Part shown: positions 8,867 to 18,211 of the stretch, one piece after another
Layout of the letters: the number at the start of each line of letters is the position of its first letter
Position numbering within the stretch: the first letter of the stretch is position 1
The notes under the pieces: generated by a model
What the model was told of the DNA's origin: nothing
Database searches by the model: none
What the model saw: only the letters and a program-made list of their open reading frames with translations
Translations under genes and position numbers: made by a program
Origin: Verrucolacustris abundans
GTDB taxonomy: Bacteria; Verrucomicrobiota; Verrucomicrobiia; Methylacidiphilales; Verrucolacustridaceae
Assembly: GCA_965194535.1 (NCBI GenBank)
Contig: OZ239145.1
Location: 1,736,001-1,800,000, forward strand
Length of the DNA: 64,000 bases
Direction: 5' to 3'

Positions 8867-10752
8867 AAAAAACCGAAACATCTCCGGATCCTTCCTGGGG
8901 ATATTTCGACTGGCTCCGCGTGGCCGAGGAAGGCCTTCGTCCTCTCTCCAAACTGATGAAACCGGGCAAGGCCGACCTGCCCATCCTCGGAAAACCCAGC
9001 AGTCACGGTGCACAAGCTGATCGCCTCGAATCCTTCTCCCGCCCCTGCCTCTGGGCCGCCCACTGGCTCCAAACTACCCCCACCACCTTTCCCGCCACTG
9101 CACCCGAATCCCTCTCGCGTAAAACGATTGCCGATTGGTTCCGCCAAGGCCTTCTTCTTGGAACCGACCCCTCCTCCTCGGAATACTGGGGCCCAACCCA
9201 GGACAACCACCAACACACCGTGGAAATGGCCGCCCTCGTGTTGGCCCTTGAAATCGCCCGTGAATTTCTTTGGGATCCACTCTCCAAAAAAGAAAAAGAT
9301 CAGGTCGCCCGATGGTTCGCCTCAATTCGCGGAACTAAACTTCATCCCAACAATCACCTCTTCTTCGGAGTCCTCACTCTCTCCTTTTTGGATAAAGAAG
9401 GCTTTGGTCAAAAAACCGACGCCCCTGAGATCAGCCAATGGCTCGACACACTCGAGACAATGGCCATCGGCAACGGTTGGTTTCGCGATGGATCCAACCA
9501 GACGGTCGACTACTACAACGCCTACGCCTTCCACTACTACGGTCTCTGGTGGGGTCGACTCTTCGGCCAAAACGATCCTACCCGCACCAAACGCTGGCAA
9601 AACTTCACCCGCGAGTTCCTGCCCGACTACGCTCACTTCTTTGCCGCTTCCGGAGAAAACGTTCCCTTCGGCCGCTCCCTCACCTACCGCTTCAACGCCG
9701 TCGCTCCCTTTGCCCTCGCCCAACTTTGCGAATGTTCTCCACTTCCCCATGGCCAATCCCGACGGATCTGCTCGAAAAACCTCCACTTCTTCTGGAGTCA
9801 CCCCATCCAACAGTCCCAAGGTCTCTTAAGTCTCGGCTGGATCGATGAATTCATCCCTCTGACGGAACGTTACTCCTGCGGGGGATCCCCATACTGGGCT
9901 GCCAAAGGCCTCTCCCCCCTCCTTCTGCCCCCCTCCTCCCCCTTCTGGCAGGAACCAGAACAGCTTCTTCCTTCCGAAAGCTCCGACTTTTCGAAACCAC
10001 TTCCCAAAGCCGAATTGGTGGTTCGCTCGATCCAAGGAGAAATCGAACTCCTCAACGCTGGCACCGCCATCTCAAAATCCAACACCGTCTTCGGTCCCTA
10101 CAAATGGGGCAAACTTTCCTACCGCACCGGCGTCGGCTTCGATGTCCAAACTCCTAACGGGCTTTACCCCATCGACTCCTCCCTCACTGCCCAGATGGAC
10201 GACGGATCCCTACATGGCCGTCAGCAGACCCGCTCCCTCGCCGTCGAAAAAGATCACCTCGCCTGCTCCTACCCGCTCGGAGACTCCGTGGAGATCGAAA
10301 CCCATCTCTGGTGGAACGGCCCGTGGCAACTCCACCTCCACCGCTACAAGATCGGAAAAAAATGCCGGCTCCTCCTTGGAGGCCAGAGCCTTTCCGCAAA
10401 GGATACAGAGGATTTGAAGGAAAAATCTTCTTTCCCCACTCTGTCTTGGAAAAACTCCACCCATCATGTTGTCCTCCAATCCCTGCAAGGTTTTGCCAAG
10501 GCCGGATCCCGAAGGACCATCGAAGGAAAACAGCAGCGCACCCACATCTACGCCCACAACAGCGTCACTCTCTTTCTGGAGACAGATTCTCTATCCGGGG
10601 ATGGCTGGCTGGCCGCACTCCACGCCGTCGCCCAAACCTCTACCCCGCTGGGTCGCTGGGAATTAAGCGAAACCAAAGCCAGCAACTGGTCCCTTAAAAA
10701 TCAAAAAGGCGAACTCTGGACAGTCCAACATCCCATTCTGCCGCCTATTTAG
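8860..10752 (+). CDS. DUF2264 family protein, candidate uronate-active glycosidase
   Basis: A protein of about 630 residues. The N-terminal two thirds show the DUF2264 pattern: E-Y-W-G-P-T-Q-D-N-H-Q, N-N-H-L-F-F-G-V, G-W-F-R-D-G-S-N-Q-T-V-D-Y-Y-N-A-Y-A-F-H-Y-Y and G-R-S-L-T-Y-R-F, consistent with an alpha/alpha barrel; a beta-sandwich-like region follows. From memory, DUF2264 proteins overlap CAZy family GH154 (beta-glucuronidases); this needs a database check. No signal peptide is visible, so it is probably cytoplasmic. The start is read as GTG at 8860 (or 8857), because AAAGGAG lies just upstream and this overlaps the isomerase stop. An earlier in-frame start at 8788 would lie deep inside the isomerase gene. 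It is the last gene of the operon and is followed by structured repeats. Confidence 0.83.
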   Translation: MVKKTETSPDPSWGYFDWLRVAEEGLRPLSKLMKPGKADLPILGKPSSHGAQADRLESFSRPCLWAAHWLQTTPTTFPATAPESLSRKTIADWFRQGLLLGTDPSSSEYWGPTQDNHQHTVEMAALVLALEIAREFLWDPLSKKEKDQVARWFASIRGTKLHPNNHLFFGVLTLSFLDKEGFGQKTDAPEISQWLDTLETMAIGNGWFRDGSNQTVDYYNAYAFHYYGLWWGRLFGQNDPTRTKRWQNFTREFLPDYAHFFAASGENVPFGRSLTYRFNAVAPFALAQLCECSPLPHGQSRRICSKNLHFFWSHPIQQSQGLLSLGWIDEFIPLTERYSCGGSPYWAAKGLSPLLLPPSSPFWQEPEQLLPSESSDFSKPLPKAELVVRSIQGEIELLNAGTAISKSNTVFGPYKWGKLSYRTGVGFDVQTPNGLYPIDSSLTAQMDDGSLHGRQQTRSLAVEKDHLACSYPLGDSVEIETHLWWNGPWQLHLHRYKIGKKCRLLLGGQSLSAKDTEDLKEKSSFPTLSWKNSTHHVVLQSLQGFAKAGSRRTIEGKQQRTHIYAHNSVTLFLETDSLSGDGWLAALHAVAQTSTPLGRWELSETKASNWSLKNQKGELWTVQHPILPPI

Positions 10753-10757
10753 GAATT

Positions 10758-10867
10758 GTAGGGCGGACAATTCCCCTGCGAAAGCAGACATCCATTCCAT
10801 TATGGAATTAGAGACCTGAATAGGCGGGGGCGGGTCCAAGGGGGCCAATTCTCTTCGCTGCCTCGCT
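10758..10867 (+). repeat. long GTAGGG repeat element, copy A
   Basis: About 110 bases, alignable almost without gaps to the element at 19775-19882 on the other strand (roughly three quarters identical by eye) and more loosely to the one at 19919-20021. It starts GTAGGGCGG and contains a small hairpin CTGC-GAAA-GCAG (10776-10787) with a GNRA-type loop. A second palindrome, ATTCCAT around 10794-10808, follows. It then carries GGCGGGGGCGGG and GGGGGCCAATT and ends near GCTGCCTCGCT. Confidence 0.75.
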
Positions 10868-10894
10868 GAATTCTCATCCCTCAACCACGTACGA

Positions 10895-10916
10895 GGCGGG
10901 CTAGGGACAGCCCGCC
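10895..10916. repeat. short stem-loop repeat, GGCGGGCT stem
   Basis: GGCGGGCT (10895-10902), loop AGGGAC, AGCCCGCC (10909-10916): a perfect 8-base-pair stem. The same layout with different but still paired stems occurs at 19724-19745, 20054-20075 and 25054-25075. It sits between two convergent operons. Confidence 0.75.
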
Positions 10917-10935
10917 CTACCAAATCCAAAACCCC

Positions 10936-13008
10936 TCACCTTTTCAGGGTTAACTTCAAACTTTTCGGGTCCGACACCAGCACCCCTTGGCAGGCTGGAG
11001 CCAACTCCTTGGCCACACGCAAAGCGTCCTGGTTCTTTTTCTGCGCCTTGGCATCTGACTGCATCGGCATCTGGAACACAACTTCACCCGGCTTAACCTC
11101 CACATTCACCTTCATCGCCGGCACAGGCGCATCCTTCTTGCCAACTGGATTCGCAAACGTTGCCATCGCCTGTAAAACCGTCCGCAAAAGAACATAATCC
11201 CTTTTCCATTTCACCTCTGGAACAGACGCCGGAAGCTCGACCGGCACTGCCCAACCCAACTCCTGATTGGCCATCTGCGCCTGCCAATCCTTCAGCAAAT
11301 CCTGAAGTGCAAACTCCTCCTCATGCAGGTCATGCTTCCCAATATCCGCCACCGCATATGGCGGCAGTTCCAAAGCCTTCACCTTCTCCCACTCTTTCCG
11401 GGCCGAACCCACCCAATCCGGTAGTTTTCCGAGCCGCAACTCAAGCTGAGCCTCATACAACGACTCCGGAGTCACCGGCGCACCGGGACACTCGTTCGCC
11501 TCTACGGAATCCTCTTTCAACTTCACCGGCTTGCCGTGCAGCCCTACAAAAAGCGGCTTCACAAACTTCGCTTCTTTTCCCTTCACATAGTTCCAGAAGT
11601 TGATCGGTTGCTCATCGTCACTGTCATAGAAAAAGTTCCAGAACACCATCCACCGAAGATGATTCGGAAAAGACGGTGCCGGTCCGCCGCTACGAGTCAC
11701 CGTCCCGCCATCTACACGGTCGATCAGCGTCGCATATGGCCCGTTCCCGTGGGAATCGACCGTCGCCGTTTTGATCATATTCCAACGCCATACCACCGTC
11801 CCCGCAGAACGATTGCCCGTGGACGCCCCGTGCTGTGCGGAGGACATCTCCTCCGTCAACCCCATCAGGTTGAAGGAACAGTTCGATCGAATGGCCACAT
11901 CGTAGTGCCCCATGTTTCCCACAAAACGGCTCTCTAAAACCGAACAGAGGACCGAATCCCTCAGATACACTCCGGTATTCACATTTAGGAACGCACATCG
12001 CCGCACCCAACCATTTGCCACACCTTTGAACTGGATTCCGTCCCACCCCTCGTCATCCAAAGCGGACCGATGATGCACAAAGGCCCCTCTCCATCCTCCC
12101 TGCAAGGCCATGTCCTCCACACCCACCTGCTCGATCAACGTCACAGGAGATACCTTGGCCTCAAAATCAGCACCCAAATTTACCAGCACAGGCTCTTTCA
12201 GAATCAGACTCTCCCCATGAATCTCTTTCACCTGATGCATCTCACTGATACTCGATCCATCCTTGATGATCCGTGTCCAGGTCGGATCGGGCTGCAACCC
12301 CGCCATTAACTCGGCATCCAACTTCGGTGTAGCAGCCTTCAGCACAACCCACTCCCCCGCTTTAAAACCCTCAGTTGATTTGACCGGTACGGTAAAACTT
12401 CCGCGCTTCACGGCTCCTGTCACCGCAGCCGACTTCCCCCCCTCCTTCTTGCCCCCCTCCACACCCTCAAACATGAAAAAGTATGGAATCTTGGACCAGT
12501 CATCCTTCCCTTCCGCATCTTTCGTTCCCTTCGGCACTGCATATGGCCCCGTTCGGTAACCGGAATGAACCGCCCGGATCACCGTCCCACCCTTTCCGCA
12601 ACCAGCTCCACGGATCACCACACCGGATTTCGAAATCCGAATCACATCCGCTTTGTTCCGATCCGCCCAAATCAGGAATTTACCCGCCGGAAAAAACACC
12701 ACGCCCCCGCCCGCACTTTCAGCCGCAGCCACCGCCTTGCGGATCGCATCCTCGTCCGAAACCGCATCGTCCGCTTTCGCCCCGTAATCGGTCACCTTAA
12801 AGACAGGTCCCTGCACGTCAGGAATCGCCTTCTCCCCATGCTCATACCCTGCATAAGAGTAGTCAGTCAGGATCTCCGCCGGCGAACGATCGGTGGCCGA
12901 CTGGAAACTTTTCCAATGAGCAGACTCATTCCCCTCACTCCATCCGATCGAAGCCATTCCAAGGCCGAGGGTCAGCCATGCGAACGACGAGAGAAAAGAT
13001 TTCATCAT
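10936..13008 (-). CDS. secreted beta-helix protein, DUF4955/pectate-lyase-3 type
   Basis: A 690-residue secreted protein with a signal peptide (residues 1-24, ending S-I-G-W-S). After D-Y-S-Y-A-G-Y-E-H-G-E-K-A-I-P-D-V comes V-F-K-V-T-D-Y-G-A-K-A-D-D, then A-I-R-K-A-V and G-G-G-V-V-F-F-P-A-G-K-F. This is the opening of a pectate-lyase-3/GH28-type right-handed beta helix and resembles proteins annotated DUF4955. The C-terminal about 200 residues are outside the helix and not recognised. The family has no function I can name with confidence. Its place downstream of a PL38-like lyase and an esterase, 37 bases after the lyase stop, points to extracellular polysaccharide cleavage. Two adjacent ATGs (13008, 13005) are possible starts; no clear ribosome binding site is seen. 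Confidence 0.8.
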   Translation of the reverse strand: MMKSFLSSFAWLTLGLGMASIGWSEGNESAHWKSFQSATDRSPAEILTDYSYAGYEHGEKAIPDVQGPVFKVTDYGAKADDAVSDEDAIRKAVAAAESAGGGVVFFPAGKFLIWADRNKADVIRISKSGVVIRGAGCGKGGTVIRAVHSGYRTGPYAVPKGTKDAEGKDDWSKIPYFFMFEGVEGGKKEGGKSAAVTGAVKRGSFTVPVKSTEGFKAGEWVVLKAATPKLDAELMAGLQPDPTWTRIIKDGSSISEMHQVKEIHGESLILKEPVLVNLGADFEAKVSPVTLIEQVGVEDMALQGGWRGAFVHHRSALDDEGWDGIQFKGVANGWVRRCAFLNVNTGVYLRDSVLCSVLESRFVGNMGHYDVAIRSNCSFNLMGLTEEMSSAQHGASTGNRSAGTVVWRWNMIKTATVDSHGNGPYATLIDRVDGGTVTRSGGPAPSFPNHLRWMVFWNFFYDSDDEQPINFWNYVKGKEAKFVKPLFVGLHGKPVKLKEDSVEANECPGAPVTPESLYEAQLELRLGKLPDWVGSARKEWEKVKALELPPYAVADIGKHDLHEEEFALQDLLKDWQAQMANQELGWAVPVELPASVPEVKWKRDYVLLRTVLQAMATFANPVGKKDAPVPAMKVNVEVKPGEVVFQMPMQSDAKAQKKNQDALRVAKELAPACQGVLVSDPKSLKLTLKR

Positions 13009-13045
13009 AAAATTAGAATACCGCTAAAAAGACGTAGTCGACACT

Positions 13046-14263
13046 TCATTTCTGAACCGGAGTCGAAACCCAATCCGTCACATCGGCTTTCTCCATAGGG
13101 GCAAACTCTTTCTGGGCGGTTCGGATTTCTGCATCGTCATAAACCACCGCCCCGTCATTCAACCAAACACGAGCCTCCTTCGAATCAAACTTGGTGATCT
13201 GCTTCTCAGGCCAGCCCTCGGGATTTTTAAAAAAAGGAACAAGATAAAGCATCGCCTTTCTCAAACTCCCCCTGCCTTTTTCCCCCTCATGACTCCAAAG
13301 ATCGATGCCCAACGACTGTGCCATCACCGCCCCTTTGCAAATATTCTTCAGATTAAAGCAGCTGTACGACCAGCTCTTCGTCCGAGCTAATTCCCTCGGC
13401 TGCTTCCCCTCTGGGGTGATATGAGCGTCCAGCCGGTTAGCCAATGACTCTCCCAAGACTTTCTTCGCCTCCTCTACTTTCTCAGCCATCACTAGGACTG
13501 CACTCAGTTGCACATCGTAGGCTGCACCGTGATTGTTGGGCGCGCTTTTTTCCTGCAGCCCGATCTTACTCGTCTGCATCCAATTCCCATACGCCGTCCA
13601 CCAAGCCTTCATTCCCTCTCGGTCTTTCGCTGTCCACGCAGGGCACTTCTCCAGCAACTTCAGCACATCGGGTAGGACCATAAACCCCCTCGTATCGATC
13701 AGCCCCCATCCCCGTCCTGTTGCCTTCCCGGGAACACTCTGCCCGTAATCCAGATGCGGATTCATTTTAGTTTCCGCATTCAGAAAGAATCCCCGCAGAA
13801 ATCGCGCTACCTCGGACCCATACTTCTCGTCCTCCGTCAGGTAATAAGCCAGGGCGAGATACTCCACCAAATGGATCATCTCCCCCAATTTCTTCTCATC
13901 CGATGCCTTCACCGCATCTGGATTGGTTTCCCCGTCCCGATTAATCCAAGGCAACCCGTCCGACTTGCTAGGATCCGGCCAGAAATACCGTCCAATACTG
14001 AAATAGTCGTGTGGATCCTTGCTCGCCTGTAGGTTTTCGTTTTCCGTGATGGTGATCACCGGCTTTCCTACCCGTTTGACCGCCTCCTTCACGATCTTAG
14101 TCGCTATTGCCTTCGCTTCGGACGGAAGATTAGGATCCTGCTTCCCTTCATAAGCCGATTTCAACTGAGTCAGTCTTCCTTCCTGCATCAGAAGAAACTT
14201 TTCTGCCGCCTGAAGATTCAGGCAGAACCACCACAAACCGACAAAGCAAACCAATCTCCTCAA
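13046..14263 (-). CDS. secreted alginate-lyase-superfamily enzyme, PL38-like
   Basis: A 405-residue alpha/alpha-toroid lyase. A signal peptide covers residues 1-20. Signatures: D-P-H-D-Y-F-S-I-G-R-Y-F-W-P-D-P at 83-98, G-L-P-W-I-N-R-D-G-E-T-N-P, then A-P-N-N-H-G-A-A-Y-D-V-Q with N244 and H245, and W-S-Y near Y300. An Asn-His pair plus a later Tyr is the catalytic arrangement in the alginate_lyase superfamily. As I recall, PL38 members act on glucuronan and some alginate. It would cleave a uronate-containing chain by beta-elimination in the periplasm or outside. The start is a TTG at 14263, two bases after the esterase stop, with AAGGGGAG ideally placed. A second TTG at 14254 is less likely. 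Confidence 0.85.
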   Translation of the reverse strand: MRRLVCFVGLWWFCLNLQAAEKFLLMQEGRLTQLKSAYEGKQDPNLPSEAKAIATKIVKEAVKRVGKPVITITENENLQASKDPHDYFSIGRYFWPDPSKSDGLPWINRDGETNPDAVKASDEKKLGEMIHLVEYLALAYYLTEDEKYGSEVARFLRGFFLNAETKMNPHLDYGQSVPGKATGRGWGLIDTRGFMVLPDVLKLLEKCPAWTAKDREGMKAWWTAYGNWMQTSKIGLQEKSAPNNHGAAYDVQLSAVLVMAEKVEEAKKVLGESLANRLDAHITPEGKQPRELARTKSWSYSCFNLKNICKGAVMAQSLGIDLWSHEGEKGRGSLRKAMLYLVPFFKNPEGWPEKQITKFDSKEARVWLNDGAVVYDDAEIRTAQKEFAPMEKADVTDWVSTPVQK

Positions 14264-14265
14264 AA

Positions 14266-15231
14266 CTACTCCCCTTCTTCCTTGTCCACCGCCTTCGCAC
14301 CTGCCGAAGCCTGTTCTTTGCTTACTAGCCCCAATTTCTCCAAAAACTTTAGGCTCTGCTCCTCGATCTTCGCTTTCACGATCTTCCCCTTCTCCCCCTC
14401 CTTACTCGACTGGGGGGAGTGCGGGGCATCGGGAAACACAACCAACTCACACGAATTCCCATTGGCTTTCATTTTGTCGGTAAAAGCCTTTGAATTTTCG
14501 AACTTCACCGTTTTGTCCGCCGTTCCATGAAATATCAGAGTCGGCGGCATCTTCGCAGGCATTAGACCTGTCACCGAAAGGTTATTCGCCCGAGCCTCAT
14601 CATTCCCGAAACGCTTTGGCCCCCCATACCCGTTCGTTCCCGTATCTGTCACTGGCCAGAGCAGAATCAATCCCATCGGAACAGGGTTCGGCACGGGATC
14701 GGAAGCTGTCTCGGGCGTCACAGGGTTCGGGATTGCCGTCCAAGCCGCCACATGGCCTCCCGCTGAAGAGCCTTGCACCACAATCTTCGCAGGATCAACG
14801 CCCAACTCCGTTGCATGATCCTGAATCCAACGCACCGCCGCGCGGCCGTCGGCGACGCAATCCTCTGGCTTGGCATCAAACCGTTTGCGGGTCCGGTAGT
14901 CGGGAGCTACTCCCACCAGACCATATTTGGCTGCCCACTTGGCATAGGTGATGCTCTTAGCTGGCGTTCCACTGCTCCAACCGCCCCCGAAAAAAGAGAC
15001 CCAACAGGCTCTCTTGTCGCTGGGTTTCCAATCCTTCGGTTTTGCTACATGAAGCCGTAACTCCACAGCTCCTACCTTTTTAAAAACAGAGGATTCCGCA
15101 TCAGGCAAGGTCAATGGAGTTACCTCATTCGTATCTTTAGAGAGAACAGGGCTAGGAACATTCGTCTCTGCCCATCCGCAACCTATCAGAAGAAAACCGA
15201 GCAGAAGATTTAGGGAAAAACTTCGGATCAC
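14266..15231 (-). CDS. secreted alpha/beta-hydrolase (esterase/acetyl esterase-like), possible lipoprotein
   Basis: A 321-residue alpha/beta-hydrolase. F-F-G-G-G-W at 80-85 is an oxyanion-hole variant of HGGG, and G-S-S-A-G at 154-158 places the nucleophile at Ser156. D-A-P-H-S near 270 provides the likely His. The N-terminus has a hydrophobic stretch ending L-L-I-G-C, which could be a lipobox, so the protein may be lipid-anchored. It probably removes acetyl or other ester groups from the polysaccharide. The start is a GTG at 15231 with no clear ribosome binding site. The downstream PL38-like gene begins 2 bases after its stop, and the upstream PEP-CTERM gene ends 62 bases away, so all four genes may share one transcript. 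Confidence 0.85.
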   Translation of the reverse strand: MIRSFSLNLLLGFLLIGCGWAETNVPSPVLSKDTNEVTPLTLPDAESSVFKKVGAVELRLHVAKPKDWKPSDKRACWVSFFGGGWSSGTPAKSITYAKWAAKYGLVGVAPDYRTRKRFDAKPEDCVADGRAAVRWIQDHATELGVDPAKIVVQGSSAGGHVAAWTAIPNPVTPETASDPVPNPVPMGLILLWPVTDTGTNGYGGPKRFGNDEARANNLSVTGLMPAKMPPTLIFHGTADKTVKFENSKAFTDKMKANGNSCELVVFPDAPHSPQSSKEGEKGKIVKAKIEEQSLKFLEKLGLVSKEQASAGAKAVDKEEGE

Positions 15232-15293
15232 AGAATGAGTCTAAACATTGGTGGACTAGCCCACAAACTTGAACCCCGCCGCCTTAGCGAAAG

Positions 15294-17915
15294 TTAACTG
15301 CTCTTGCGGCGTAAAAGACGGGTGGCAACGAGCCCAGCTAATCCCAATCCCAGCATAGAACCCGTGGAAGGTTCAGGAATGGCCATCAGGTTGAGGGTAA
15401 TAACATCATTGGCACCCCTTCCCACCAAGACCTTGAAGTCACCATCTGGATTGTATGTTGTGTTGGGCAATGAGGCGATGCCCGATGTCGTGATATTGAA
15501 AAGGCTGGTAACATCTGTTCCGATATCCGTACTAAACCCAGCAGACAAGGACAGGTTCGCCGCCTGCGCAAAGACATACTCGTAGGACCCATTATCGGTC
15601 CACCCCGTGAACGCACCGTCAGCTGTGACTACCAAATTCCACTTATTTGTAGCCGTACCCGTAATGGCACTCATATCCAAAAGACTCGTCTGACTGCTCG
15701 TCACACTGAACAGATCATAAGCCGTGCCCGCCGCTCCACTGACGGCCGAGATTTGCCAGTTGTAGGTAGAGTTTCCGAGAACGGTTGCCGTGTCTGCTGT
15801 CAACAAACCTGGGCTATTTCCAGGGTTCAGCGAACCACCGGAATTCAAATTGACCGCACCTACTGTTCCCGTGCCACCCAAGCTACCACCGTTGTTCACT
15901 GTGACAGCGCCAGCAGTGCCATTCACATTGAGCAAGCCACCATCCACGATACTTGTGCTACTCGCAATACTCGCACCCGTATCGACGAACAGCGTGCCTG
16001 CAGAAACCTTGTTTGTTCCAGAAAATGTGGAATTTGAAGCGGTCACCTTCAACAATCCAGAACCCGTCTTTGTTACGACTCTAGTGCTCGCCCCTGTTAG
16101 CTGTCCGTTCAAAGTGATGTCCCCAATTGTATTCACAACCATTTCGCTACCAAGGTCCATATTCCCACTCACGCTGGCCGTTGTTCCAACCGCACTATTA
16201 AGGAGAGTTCCTGTTCCGGTGAAGATGGTCCGTTCGCCCACGCCCGTCTGGCCATTTAGATCCAGAGAACCACCCGAGGATACGGTTGTTGATCCTGTTG
16301 TGCTTCCTAAGGCCGTGCTACTACCCATTTTCAGTGTACCGGAAGTAACCGCGGTAGCACCGCCATAGGAGTTATTCCCGCTGAGCAAGGAGACCGAGCC
16401 TGCCGTGCTCTTGAATAGCGTCGCCGCACTTCCCGCCAAATTTGCAGAGATTTCATTCTGACCATACAGGGCAAAACTATACCCCGAGGAATCGACTGAG
16501 TTTGCGGTCAGTGTCCCTGTGCCCTGAACCTTTCCACCTGCGGTAACTCTCATGGCGGATACAGTATCGGTATAGGAGTTCAGATCGAAAGTTCCCCCGT
16601 CCACAAGAATACGACCACCATTGTCAGCTGTAACATCGTTGGCTCCATAACGGAGCGTTGCCCCCGACTTGATTTCGGTCGCACCTGTATAAGTATTCGC
16701 CCCCGAAAAGGTAGTTGTTCCCGTTGCTGTAATCGTCACCCCGTTGGAAAAGTTCTGACCATTAACAATGGCACCGGTGACACCAATATTCGCCGTGCCC
16801 GCCAATGTTACAGCAACTGCGTTAGATGTATTCGCTGTCAGGGTCATGCCCGCCATGTTCAAGGTGTTTCCAACTCCATTTGCAGTAATCGTTCTCCCGG
16901 TACCGGTGTTGGCAATATTCAACGCACCGATCCCCAGGGTGGTGTTGCTTCCCGCCAAGGCAATCGCCCTGCTTGAAGTCGCAGTGACAACTCCAGTTCC
17001 AAGATTTAGGTTGTTTGCAGCAGTATTTGTCGCCGATCCGAAAGCTAGCCCGTCGGACCAAGCCCAAGCCTGATTTCCTGCATTCACCACCGCAGAACCA
17101 CTGGTGTTGTTAATCGTGGCACCCGTCCCCGCAAGGCTGAGAGCGCCTGATCCCAGAGCATTATTGTTATTAATGTTCAAGGTGCCTGCAGTGAGGGTCA
17201 CACCGCCTGCAGCTCCCGAGTTATCTCCGCTCAAGGTCAACGTTCCGCCTGCGGCATTCATCGTGGTCAGGCCATCATACATATTGTTGCCCGAAAGGGT
17301 GGTGGTTCCCGTTGCGGTGACTGTTACCGCACCTGCTGTCGCAGTTCCGCCATTCGCTATCGCGGAAGCCACGTTCCAGGTTCCCGCCCCACCCAAGGTC
17401 AGGGTACGGTTGGCGGTGCTACTAGCAGTAGTAAGATTTAAGCCATTATTGAAAGTTGTTGTTGAACCAGCGCCATTGGTCCAAAACGCGTTTCCGTTAT
17501 TAGCGACAGATAAATTAAAAATCTGGTTCTGACCTGAAATATTCTGGAGCCCAATACCGGACATAATGTCCAATTGTTTTGGCGTATTAGTACCTGTAAC
17601 GTTATTTGTGAAGTTGTAGGAATTAGCTCCATTCGTAAAAATCAAACCGTAAACCGTGCGATCGCTACTCAGGTTAACGGTATTATTTCCGACACCAGTG
17701 GAAGCGAATATAGCGACATTCGTGTTGGCAGTTGAGGAAGCAGTCCCCCCGCCGGTCCAATTTGGGGTCCAAGCAGTCGCGGTAGTCCAATTGGTCGTGG
17801 TGTTATTCCAAGTAAAATAGTTCGTCGTTTGAGAAAGTCCTTCTGATATGGAGCTAAGCAAAATTCCAATCAGGAAAATTCCAAGAGCAGAGGAGAGATT
17901 TAATCTTTTTCTCAT
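15294..17915 (-). CDS. PATR-repeat surface protein with PEP-CTERM sorting signal
   Basis: An 873-residue Ser/Thr/Gly/Asn-rich secreted protein. A signal peptide lies at residues 1-28. The body has several autotransporter-associated beta-strand repeats, seen as T-T-T-L-S-G-N-N, T-T-F-S-G-A-N-T-Y-T-G-A-T, S-V-S-L-L-S-G-N-N-S-Y-G-G-A-T and similar. The C-terminus I-P-E-P-S followed by a short hydrophobic helix and R-L-L-R-R-K-S-S is a PEP-CTERM signal for exosortase-type processing; no exosortase gene is in the window. No catalytic domain is recognised; a structural or surface-display role is likely. AAAGGAG precedes the ATG. The operator candidate at 18131-18150 is 215 bases upstream. Confidence 0.9.
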   Translation of the reverse strand: MRKRLNLSSALGIFLIGILLSSISEGLSQTTNYFTWNNTTTNWTTATAWTPNWTGGGTASSTANTNVAIFASTGVGNNTVNLSSDRTVYGLIFTNGANSYNFTNNVTGTNTPKQLDIMSGIGLQNISGQNQIFNLSVANNGNAFWTNGAGSTTTFNNGLNLTTASSTANRTLTLGGAGTWNVASAIANGGTATAGAVTVTATGTTTLSGNNMYDGLTTMNAAGGTLTLSGDNSGAAGGVTLTAGTLNINNNNALGSGALSLAGTGATINNTSGSAVVNAGNQAWAWSDGLAFGSATNTAANNLNLGTGVVTATSSRAIALAGSNTTLGIGALNIANTGTGRTITANGVGNTLNMAGMTLTANTSNAVAVTLAGTANIGVTGAIVNGQNFSNGVTITATGTTTFSGANTYTGATEIKSGATLRYGANDVTADNGGRILVDGGTFDLNSYTDTVSAMRVTAGGKVQGTGTLTANSVDSSGYSFALYGQNEISANLAGSAATLFKSTAGSVSLLSGNNSYGGATAVTSGTLKMGSSTALGSTTGSTTVSSGGSLDLNGQTGVGERTIFTGTGTLLNSAVGTTASVSGNMDLGSEMVVNTIGDITLNGQLTGASTRVVTKTGSGLLKVTASNSTFSGTNKVSAGTLFVDTGASIASSTSIVDGGLLNVNGTAGAVTVNNGGSLGGTGTVGAVNLNSGGSLNPGNSPGLLTADTATVLGNSTYNWQISAVSGAAGTAYDLFSVTSSQTSLLDMSAITGTATNKWNLVVTADGAFTGWTDNGSYEYVFAQAANLSLSAGFSTDIGTDVTSLFNITTSGIASLPNTTYNPDGDFKVLVGRGANDVITLNLMAIPEPSTGSMLGLGLAGLVATRLLRRKSS

Positions 17916-18211
17916 ACTTCTTTGACTCCTTTTATCCCAAAACGTTCAACATCAGATTTCCCAAGCACAACAGAGGTATATGAGTGCTTAAATTTGCTCA
18001 CATAAAGAATATAGCACAATTTCTATAGCTATCCTGATTTTCGAAGCAAATGAAGTGCTTGCATTTGTATTTATTGCCTTAAATCTCTATTCACTAAGGC
18101 TTTATGGATATTTAGAACCACAAAAACAAATTTGTTTAACTAGTTAACTTTTCGCAGTTTTGTCCCCTTGATAGTACTTTTTGTACACTCAAAACGACTA
18201 CAAGCACTATA
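17916..18211 (-). promoter_or_regulatory. promoter region of the PEP-CTERM gene
   Basis: A 296-base AT-rich spacer between the GH79-like stop and the PEP-CTERM ATG. It contains AAAGGAG as the ribosome binding site near 17925-17935 and the palindrome at 18131-18150. No small gene is visible. Its composition is much more AT-rich than the flanking genes. Confidence 0.6.
18131..18150. promoter_or_regulatory. putative LacI-type operator, site 2
   Basis: The core TTAACTAGTTAA at 18136-18147 is a perfect 12-base palindrome. The surrounding 20 bases match those at 23913-23932 in 19 positions, although the sequence outside these sites is different. Two such copies upstream of two genes for related surface proteins suggest a shared regulator, most simply the LacI-family protein at 23967. 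Confidence 0.7.

Larger units (their letters stand above)
10753..10935. other. intergenic space between convergent genes, filled by structured repeats
   Basis: The 183 bases between the DUF2264 stop and the DUF4955 stop contain no gene. They hold one long repeat element (10758-10867) and one short stem-loop (10895-10916) of the same family. The short stem-loop could also end transcription from both sides, although no T-run follows it. Confidence 0.7.

Noticed and set aside
15284..15300. A GTTAAC near 15286 as another LacI-type operator.
   Set aside because: Only one half-site is present, and it lies at the end of the PEP-CTERM gene rather than before a well-defined promoter.
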